A stretch of 12,996 bases of DNA from contig DLGP01000018.1 of NCBI GenBank assembly GCA_002482765.1, forward strand, positions 1-12,996, read 5' to 3'. Below are positions 6,487 to 11,616 of the stretch, in pieces. The translations under genes and the position numbers were made by a program. The notes beneath the pieces were generated by a model. It did no database searches and was not told where the DNA came from. It saw only the letters and a program-made list of their open reading frames with translations. The DNA comes from Alphaproteobacteria bacterium UBA7691. Lineage in GTDB: Bacteria > Pseudomonadota > Alphaproteobacteria > Ferrovibrionales > Ferrovibrionaceae. The stretch's first letter is position 1. Every line of letters starts with the position of its first letter.

Positions 6487-9057
6487 TCAGCTTTGCAGCC
6501 GGCGGCGCCAGAATGGCTTGAGGCCGGTAAGCAGCAGAAGCAGCAGCAAGGCGCCGCCCAGGCAGAGCAGAAAGTCGTTCAGCGTCAGTGGCGCAAAACG
6601 CAGCAGGCCCCGCGCCGCCGGCCAGGCCAGCGCTATGCTGAGCAAGCCGATAATGCCGCCGAGCACCAGCAATTGCAGCCGGCTGGCATGGTCCAGCGCC
6701 CCCAGCACGGAAAGCCCGAAGCTGCGATTGACAAAAAGCAGCGCCAGATTGGTGGTGACAATGGCGGTGAAGGCCATGGCGCGGGCTTCGCCTTCCGCCA
6801 TGCCGCCGGCCAGCGACCAGGCATAAAGCCCCGCCACCAGGCCAGCCGCCAGCAAACCTTGCAGCAGGCTCCAGGCCGCCAGCGCGCCAGAGAAAAGCGG
6901 ACTGTCAGGCGCACGCGGCGGGCGCTGCATCACATCCTTTTCTTCTTTCTCAGCCTCGAACACCACCGAGCAGATCGGGTCGATCACCATTTCAAGAATG
7001 GCGATATGGATCGGCAGCAGCACCAGCGGCCAGCCGAAGACCAGCGGCAGCAAGGCCATGGCGGCAATCGGCACATGCACCGCCAGGATATAGCCGATGG
7101 CCTTGCGCAGATTGTCGTAGATGCGGCGGCCCAGCCGGATGGTGCGGACGATGGAGGCGAAATCATCATCCAGCAGCACAATGGATGCGGCTTCGCGTGC
7201 CACATCGGTGCCGCGCCCGCCCATGGCAATGCCGATATGTGCCGCCTTCAGCGACGGCGCGTCATTCACACCATCGCCGGTCATCGCCACGATCTCACCC
7301 TGACCTTGCAGCAGCCGCACCAGGCGCAGCTTCTGCTGTGGCAGAATGCGGGCGAAAACTGTGGCGCGGCGCAGCTTTTCGCCCAGCGCGGCATCATCCA
7401 GTTGCGCCATGTCGGCGCCGGTCACCACATGCTCGGCATCAATGCCGGCCTGGCGCGCGATGGCGGCGGCGGTGGCGGGATAGTCGCCGGTGATCATCAT
7501 CACGCGGATGCCGGCGGCGCGACAATCCTGCACGGCGGCCGGCACACTGGGGCGCAGCGGATCGGCCAGGCCAACCAGGCCCAGCAAGCGGAAGTCAAAT
7601 CCGCTCTGGCTTTGCGGCATCGCCGCATCACAGCCATGGCTGGCCTGGGCCACGGCCAGCACCCGCATGCCCTGCGCCGCCATTGTCTCCACAGCAATAT
7701 GCAGCCGGGCCACGGCTTCGGCATCCAGATGGCATAGCTTGGCGATGGCTTCCGGCGCGCCTTTGGCCGTCACCAGCGCTTCGGCCGCGCCTTCGCTATG
7801 CCACAGATTGGTCATCGCCAGCAGATCGGGGCTGAGCGCAAATTCATGCAGCAGCACATGGCCCTCGGCCGGCGGCGCTGGCAGGCGCGGCGCCAGGGCA
7901 TGAAAAGCTTTTTCCATAGGATCAAACGGCTGCGGCTTGCTGGCCAGGATGCCGCAGGCCGCCAGATCGGCAAAAGGCTGCGGCAGCGGCGTGTCGTCGG
8001 CGATGCTCAGATCGAGCATGGTATCGCCGCAATACATCGCCACAATCTTCATGCTGTTCTGCGTCAGTGTGCCGGTCTTGTCGGTGCATAACACGGTGGC
8101 GGCGCCCAGCGCTTCGATGGCAGCGGCGCGGCGGGTCAGCACCCGAGCCTGCGAGATGCGCCAGGCGCCCATCGCCATGAACACCGTCAGCACCAGCGGG
8201 ATTTCCTCCGGCAGCATCGACATGCCCAGCGCGATGCCGCCCAGCAGCGCATCCAGCCAGCCGCCGCGCAGCAGGCCAAACAGCAGCATGGCCAACAGGC
8301 TCACCAGCAGCGCCAGAATGGCAAAGCCGCGCACCAGGCCGCGCAATTCACGCGCCAGTCTTGGTGTTTCGCTCTCAATCTGGCCCAGCGCCTGGCCCAG
8401 CTTGCCGATCTCGCTATAGGCGCCGGTGGCCCGCACTTCGGCCAGGCCCTGGCCGGCCACCAGCAAGGCGCCGGCATAAAGATAAGGCTGATCCTCGCCA
8501 CCCGGATGCCCTGGCGGCGGAATGCTCACCGTGGCCGGGTGCTTGCGCACCGGCACGGATTCGCCGGTGAGCAGTGATTCATCCACGCTGATACCCTGGC
8601 CGTCGATCAGGATGGCATCGGCGGGAATACGGTCGCCCTCTGCCAGCAGCAGCAGGTCGCCGCGCACCACTTCAACGCCGGGGATGCGGCGCCGCTCGCC
8701 ATCGCGCAGCACCAGGGCGCGCGGGCTGGTCAGATCGCGCAGGGCTTCCAGCACACGTTCGGTGCGGCTTTCCTGGATCACGGCGATGGATACCGAAAGC
8801 GTGGCGAAGCAGAACAGGATCAGCGCCTCGCCGGCATCGCCCAGCACCAGATAGATTGCGCCAGCGGCCAGCAGCAGGCCAAACATCGGCTGGCGGATCA
8901 CCTCCAGCACAATGCGCAGCCGGGTGCGGCGCAAAGGCTGCGGTAATTCATTGCGGCCCTCGGCCTTCAGGCGCGCGGCGGCTTCGCTGCTGGAAAGCCC
9001 CAGGCGGCGGTCGGTGGCGCCAAACGCATCGCTCGCGCCATCTGCTGTCACTGTCAT
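6487..9057 (-). CDS. P-type (P2-like) cation-transporting ATPase
   Basis: An 856-residue integral membrane pump that couples ATP hydrolysis to cation transport. It begins with a Ca-ATPase-like cytoplasmic N-terminal domain (GLSSSEAAARLKAEGRNELP, about 20-39). Actuator-domain TGES is at 164-167, M4 motif LPEEIPLVLT at 282-291 and phosphorylation site DKTGT with Asp326. The nucleotide-domain KGAPEAI is at 432-438, TGD at 523-525 and the hinge TGDGVNDAP at 593-601. M6 carries ILEMVIDPICSVVFEAE at about 687-703. Length and motif order are those of a complete, functional pump. M4 PEEIP (not PEGLP) and the M6 E-x-x-x-D-P pattern mark an uncharacterised group, so the ion cannot be named; no N-terminal heavy-metal-binding domain is present. 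It follows the hydrolase by 100 nt. The ATG is crowded by the ribosome site (see that entry). Confidence 0.95.
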   Translation of the reverse strand: MTVTADGASDAFGATDRRLGLSSSEAAARLKAEGRNELPQPLRRTRLRIVLEVIRQPMFGLLLAAGAIYLVLGDAGEALILFCFATLSVSIAVIQESRTERVLEALRDLTSPRALVLRDGERRRIPGVEVVRGDLLLLAEGDRIPADAILIDGQGISVDESLLTGESVPVRKHPATVSIPPPGHPGGEDQPYLYAGALLVAGQGLAEVRATGAYSEIGKLGQALGQIESETPRLARELRGLVRGFAILALLVSLLAMLLFGLLRGGWLDALLGGIALGMSMLPEEIPLVLTVFMAMGAWRISQARVLTRRAAAIEALGAATVLCTDKTGTLTQNSMKIVAMYCGDTMLDLSIADDTPLPQPFADLAACGILASKPQPFDPMEKAFHALAPRLPAPPAEGHVLLHEFALSPDLLAMTNLWHSEGAAEALVTAKGAPEAIAKLCHLDAEAVARLHIAVETMAAQGMRVLAVAQASHGCDAAMPQSQSGFDFRLLGLVGLADPLRPSVPAAVQDCRAAGIRVMMITGDYPATAAAIARQAGIDAEHVVTGADMAQLDDAALGEKLRRATVFARILPQQKLRLVRLLQGQGEIVAMTGDGVNDAPSLKAAHIGIAMGGRGTDVAREAASIVLLDDDFASIVRTIRLGRRIYDNLRKAIGYILAVHVPIAAMALLPLVFGWPLVLLPIHIAILEMVIDPICSVVFEAEKEEKDVMQRPPRAPDSPLFSGALAAWSLLQGLLAAGLVAGLYAWSLAGGMAEGEARAMAFTAIVTTNLALLFVNRSFGLSVLGALDHASRLQLLVLGGIIGLLSIALAWPAARGLLRFAPLTLNDFLLCLGGALLLLLLLTGLKPFWRRRLQS
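8457..8759 (-). repeat. Donor-like segment of the ATPase gene repeated at 10980-11281
   Basis: This part of the intact ATPase gene encodes about residues 101-201, most of the actuator domain including TGES. A diverged copy in the same orientation lies about 2.5 kb away at 10980-11281. By eye roughly nine bases in ten match, and the copy has one additional CAG triplet within a short CAG run. Confidence 0.9.
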
Positions 9058-9062
9058 CCCTA
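9058..9062 (-). promoter_or_regulatory. Ribosome-binding site that questions the ATPase start
   Basis: The minus strand reads GGTAGGG directly against the ATG at 9057, too close for normal initiation there. The third codon, GTG at 9051, sits about 6 nt after the same AGGG and is better placed. The true protein may therefore start at 9051 and lack the first two residues. Confidence 0.4.
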
Positions 9063-9157
9063 CCGCCGAACTGTTATGCCTGCCGGATATGCCGACAATC
9101 TAGCATGGCAGCTTGCAGCGGCGGCGCATTGATCTGGCGCAAGGCCAGGGGCGGGGC

Positions 9158-10003
9158 TCAGGGCATTCGGCCAGGCTGAATTGCTTCGCGCGGGTTTTGC
9201 AGGAATGACAGCAGCAGGCCGGTGATACTGGCCGGTTGTTCCAGGCTGGGCAGATGCGCGGTGCCGGGCAGGGGATGGAAGGCCGCATTCGGCATCATCC
9301 CGGCGATGTTGCGGCAACGCTCCTGGATATGCGGAAAGTCAAAGCTGCCGCAGATTATCAGCGCCGGGGCCGCTATCTCGCCAAGGCGCTGGTAGGCGGA
9401 TACAGTGTCGATATTCGCGCCGCAAGGCGGCAAGCGCAACGCAGCGCCGTTCATTTCCAGGAATAACGCCCGCTTTTCACCTGTTACCCGATTCTCGGGT
9501 TGCAACGGGCCATCCAGCCAGAGCCGGGCTTTCACCGCATTCAGCTGGTCCAGATCACCGGCCGCCTCGGCCAACCGCTGTTGCGCCAGCATTGCGGCAA
9601 TGTCTGGCGGGTAACTCGGTTCGGGCGCAGCCGCCACGGATGGCGAGATCAGGAACAGGCCACAGACCCGATCCGGATGCAGCAGGGCCGCATCAAGCGC
9701 AACCCGGCCACCCTGCGAGCAGGCAACCAGGATCGCCGGTTCGCCGCCTGCCACAATGTCGAGCACCGTCAGCAGATCAGCAACGGCGGAATGATCCTGC
9801 CGCTCGGCGCGTGTGGCGCCAAAGCCCCGGCGATCATAGGCGATGGCGGTGTGATCCTCGGCAACGGCCCGCCATTGCTGCTGCCACATGCGGCTGTCAC
9901 AGACCGCCGCATGCAGGAACACCACAGGGCTGCCTACGCCGGTAACGGCAGCGGCAAGCGTGGCTTGGCCGACAGTGATCTGGTGGCTGTATTGCATGCT
10001 CAC
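9158..10003 (-). CDS. Alpha/beta-fold hydrolase
   Basis: A 281-residue cytoplasmic alpha/beta hydrolase. Visible elements are the oxyanion-loop region VVFLHAAVCDSRMW (about 27-40), YDRRGFG (56-62), the nucleophile elbow VACSQGGRVALD with Ser96, the probable acid Asp222 in CGSFDFPH, and the catalytic His250 in PGTAHLPSLEQP. The pattern LHA...DSRMW occurs in the enol-lactone-hydrolase/haloperoxidase-like part of the superfamily, but that does not fix a substrate. The start is either GTG at 10003 or ATG at 9997; neither has a well-spaced ribosome site. A remnant gyrB stop codon lies only 23 nt upstream, which suggests the gene once followed gyrB directly and was expressed by read-through. The ATPase follows 100 nt downstream. 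Confidence 0.9.
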   Translation of the reverse strand: MSMQYSHQITVGQATLAAAVTGVGSPVVFLHAAVCDSRMWQQQWRAVAEDHTAIAYDRRGFGATRAERQDHSAVADLLTVLDIVAGGEPAILVACSQGGRVALDAALLHPDRVCGLFLISPSVAAAPEPSYPPDIAAMLAQQRLAEAAGDLDQLNAVKARLWLDGPLQPENRVTGEKRALFLEMNGAALRLPPCGANIDTVSAYQRLGEIAAPALIICGSFDFPHIQERCRNIAGMMPNAAFHPLPGTAHLPSLEQPASITGLLLSFLQNPREAIQPGRMP

Positions 10004-10024
10004 CGCTGGCTGCGAATACCCGAG

Positions 10025-10043
10025 TGCTCAAATATCCAGGTTG
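10025..10043. repeat. 19-bp direct repeat, displaced copy
   Basis: The bases tgctcaaatatccaggttg occur here and, identically and in the same orientation, at 11598-11616, where they are the 3' end of gyrB including its stop codon. The two copies bracket the accessory patch and look like attachment-site halves or a duplication scar. Confidence 0.85.
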
Positions 10044-10063
10044 ATGGCGCCCAGGGCATTGGA
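10025..10063 (-). pseudogene. Displaced duplicate of the gyrB 3' end
   Basis: On the minus strand this stretch reads SNALGAINLDI-stop, against SNALSVANLDI-stop at the end of the intact gyrB. After the 19 identical bases, roughly two thirds of the next two dozen match. Further upstream in the frame the reading (GRVLLHG, after a TAG) no longer resembles GyrB. It is therefore only a gene tail, not a second gyrase. Coding-type similarity ending exactly at the stop makes chance unlikely. It lies 23 nt upstream of the hydrolase start. Confidence 0.75.
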
Positions 10064-10168
10064 CCCGTGCAACAGCACGCGGCCCTAGCCTGTGTGCTTT
10101 CATCCGTGCCGGTGAGGATAATGCACTATCAAAGCCTGGGATCAAACACCTAGGTTATGATTGCTGAT
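10044..10168. other. Spacer between the 251-aa gene and the gyrB-tail remnant
   Basis: Apart from the remnant codons described above, I see no gene here. There is an 8-bp palindrome acctaggt at 10148-10155. No convincing U-tract terminator follows the 251-aa gene, so it may read through into the hydrolase. Confidence 0.4.
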
Positions 10169-10924
10169 CTATCCATGGTCGCAGGCCAGCATTTCCCAGT
10201 GTGCCCCCCACCGTTTCGAGAACGCCTCTACATTGACACTTATGTCCGGCTGATGCGATGCGATAAGAAAAATGCGGTGGGTGCCACGACGAAACCCGAT
10301 GGCCATCACAGTACCCGAGGCCACGACCTTCTCTCGGTAGCCTTCGATCAGCCTCCGAGCCTGTTCAGAAGCTGGCGTCGACCGCCCAGTGTGATGGTAG
10401 ATCACTAGTGTTCTATCCCGGTTGGCCAGCCGGATTATTTCATTCCAGGCAGCGTGCTTGTGGCCCTTGGATCCATGTGGACGAAACGACTTGCCACCTA
10501 TCCCGTTGTCAGGGTCTAGGAACACCAAGTCGCATCCATCCACCGCTTCTGCGGCTCTTGCTGCCCACTCCTCTCGATAAGCGAGCCGTTCAGCAAATGC
10601 GGCGCGGTCACGCCGCGCTTGGTCAGTAGCACACACCATATCATCGAAGCTGACTGTGCGCTCCGGCAGTAGTCCCGCCGAAACCACGGCAGCGACAGAG
10701 CGTTGATCAGTTTCGAGCAGTTTTCGGAGGCCATCGAAAAGCATGGGATCGCACTGTCGGTACTCAGTCGGCTTGGCCAGATAGCTGAGGTGTCGTCCAT
10801 CGCCATTGCTCTCTGGGGGCGCGAGATACCATAAGACTCCAAGGCGCTGGTGACTGATCATGAGGTGGCGCAGCAAGCCATACTTCCCAAAATCCCCAAC
10901 ATCTCCAACGTAGCGGTCCTGCAT
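10169..10924 (-). CDS. Conserved-looking hypothetical protein with DPDNG motif, possible methyltransferase-like fold
   Basis: This intact 251-residue soluble protein has no signal peptide and no membrane helix. It begins MQDRYVGDVGDFGKYGLLRH. Later come WYLAPPESNGDGRHLSYL (33-50), CDLVFLDPDNGI at 131-142, YHHTGR at 166-171 and FRRGTHRIFL at 201-210. The hydrophobic strand ending in DPDNG resembles the strand plus D-P-P-Y motif of Rossmann-fold adenine methyltransferases. The N-terminal GDFGKYGLL layout recalls the GNFADVLKH start of RlmJ-type proteins. I treat this as a structural hint, not an assignment. Codon use (many CGA, TCT, CGT and ACT codons) and lower GC differ from the neighbours, which points to horizontal acquisition. 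No clear ribosome site precedes the ATG. It sits alone between the ATPase fragment and the displaced gyrB tail. Confidence 0.8.
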   Translation of the reverse strand: MQDRYVGDVGDFGKYGLLRHLMISHQRLGVLWYLAPPESNGDGRHLSYLAKPTEYRQCDPMLFDGLRKLLETDQRSVAAVVSAGLLPERTVSFDDMVCATDQARRDRAAFAERLAYREEWAARAAEAVDGCDLVFLDPDNGIGGKSFRPHGSKGHKHAAWNEIIRLANRDRTLVIYHHTGRSTPASEQARRLIEGYREKVVASGTVMAIGFRRGTHRIFLIASHQPDISVNVEAFSKRWGAHWEMLACDHG

Positions 10925-10979
10925 TGGGAGAACTCACAAAGCAAGATAAGTATGGAGGCCGACGACAGCCTCTTCGCGC

Positions 10980-11281
10980 GCCGCCAGCAAGGTGTCGGCA
11001 TAAATATACGGCTGATCCTCGCCGCCTGGATGCCCCGATGGTGGCATGCTCACCTTGGCCGGGCGTTTGCGCACCGGCACGGATTCGCCAGTGAGCAACG
11101 ATTCATCCACGCTGATACCCTGGCCGTCGATCAGGATCGCATCGGCGGAAATACGGTCGCCCTCTGCCAGCAGCAGCAGCAGATCGCCACGCACCACCTC
11201 CACACCAGGGATGCGGCGCCGCTCGCCATCGCGCAGCATCAGGGCGCGCGGGCAGGTCAGATCGCGCAAGGCTTCCAGCAC
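10980..11281 (-). pseudogene. P-type ATPase actuator-domain fragment (diverged partial copy)
   Basis: This segment encodes VLEALRDLTCPRALMLRDG through SLLTGESVPVRKRP to QPYIYADTLLAA, collinear with residues about 102-201 of the intact ATPase. The open frame continues out of homology to 10934 (REEAVVGLHTYLAL-stop). It keeps the TGES motif but lacks the membrane helices, phosphorylation site and nucleotide domain, so it cannot be a pump. Changes include an additional Leu from a CAG triplet insertion, P-to-S in GDRIPAD and V-to-M substitutions. The reading frame has survived apart from the upstream TAG, which suggests either young age or constraint. Divergence of about one base in ten means it is not a fresh copy of the local gene. 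Confidence 0.85.
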
Positions 11282-11449
11282 CGTACCGTTGGCCAGCTCG
11301 GTAATTTCTACCAGCTTCGGCGCCTATAGGGTTTCATTGCGGATTAGCTCGCGGAGCACCCGCACATTACCCTTGGTCGCCAGCGCCCCATCAAGCGGGT
11401 AGCGCAGGGTACTGAGTTGGGTGTGGGGCTGGGAGCGGGCTGCGAGCAT
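11282..11449 (-). pseudogene. N-terminal winged-helix fragment of a nucleotidyltransferase/regulator-like gene, with internal stop
   Basis: Starting from ATG at 11449 the frame reads MLAARSQPHTQLSTLRYPLD, then GNVRVLRELIRNETL, a TAG at 11324-11326 (codon 42), then APKLVEITELANGTVLEALRDL, entering the ATPase fragment in the same frame. The pattern RYPLD..L.T..NVRVLREL..., followed by AP.LV..T.LA..TV..AL..L, is what I remember from the winged-helix N-terminus of bacterial nucleotidyltransferase-domain regulators. This is from memory and should be checked. The nucleotidyltransferase domain is absent, replaced by the ATPase fragment. The gene is thus truncated, chimeric and interrupted by a stop. 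No good ribosome site precedes the ATG. Confidence 0.55.
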
Positions 11450-11560
11450 GTCGCATTCTGACTATCAGTTTTCTGACTTAAATATCAATAAATTGACTCG
11501 AAAGAAAGGCCGACATATGCGGAGATGGAAATTTAATCAATTCACTACAATGACTTAGGG
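11450..11560. other. AT-rich leader upstream of the chimeric pseudogene
   Basis: Strikingly AT-rich relative to the rest of the window. It holds the paired palindromes and no open frame of note. It probably carried the promoter of the truncated HTH-type gene. Its composition supports foreign origin. Confidence 0.5.
11465..11496. promoter_or_regulatory. Two operator-like palindromes 20 bp apart
   Basis: The AT-rich leader of the chimeric gene has tcag-tttt-ctga (11465-11476) and tcaat-aa-attga (11485-11496). Their centres are exactly 20 bp apart, about two helix turns, so two dimers could bind on the same face. On the minus strand both are embedded in GTCA...TGATA. They end 16 bp before the HTH-like ATG, a normal place for an autoregulatory operator. 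Confidence 0.4.
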
Positions 11561-11591
11561 AAAATTGACCATGCCCATCAGGGCATGGTCA
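11561..11591 (-). terminator. Rho-independent terminator of gyrB
   Basis: The arms gaccatgccc (11567-11576) and gggcatggtc (11581-11590) pair perfectly around a 4-nt loop, extended by one more pair. On the minus strand the hairpin is followed by AATTTT (11561-11566). It begins 9 nt after the gyrB stop codon and should isolate gyrB from the patch downstream. Confidence 0.85.
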
Positions 11592-11597
11592 GGGTAT

Positions 11598-11616
11598 TGC
11601 TCAAATATCCAGGTTG
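11598..11616. repeat. 19-bp direct repeat at the gyrB 3' end
   Basis: Identical to 10025-10043. It covers the last codons NLDI, the stop TGA and three following bases of gyrB. It marks the right edge of the accessory patch. Confidence 0.85.

Noticed and set aside
6080..6826. A 248-codon plus-strand frame overlapping the small secreted protein
   Set aside because: Its translation is Arg/Ser/Ala-rich with no structure, while the frame at 6142 gives a clean signal peptide and good ribosome site.
6493..7737. A 414-codon open frame on the plus strand
   Set aside because: It is antisense to the P-type ATPase with a Gln/His/Arg-rich, low-complexity translation; a shadow frame.
10073..10090. VLLHG reading beside the gyrB-tail copy as a second hydrolase start
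   Set aside because: It is preceded by a stop and ends in the gyrB-like tail after a few codons; the resemblance to a hydrolase oxyanion motif is coincidental.
10148..10155. 8-bp palindrome acctaggt after the 251-aa gene
   Set aside because: Too short, no loop or U-tract; not a terminator and expected by chance at this window size.
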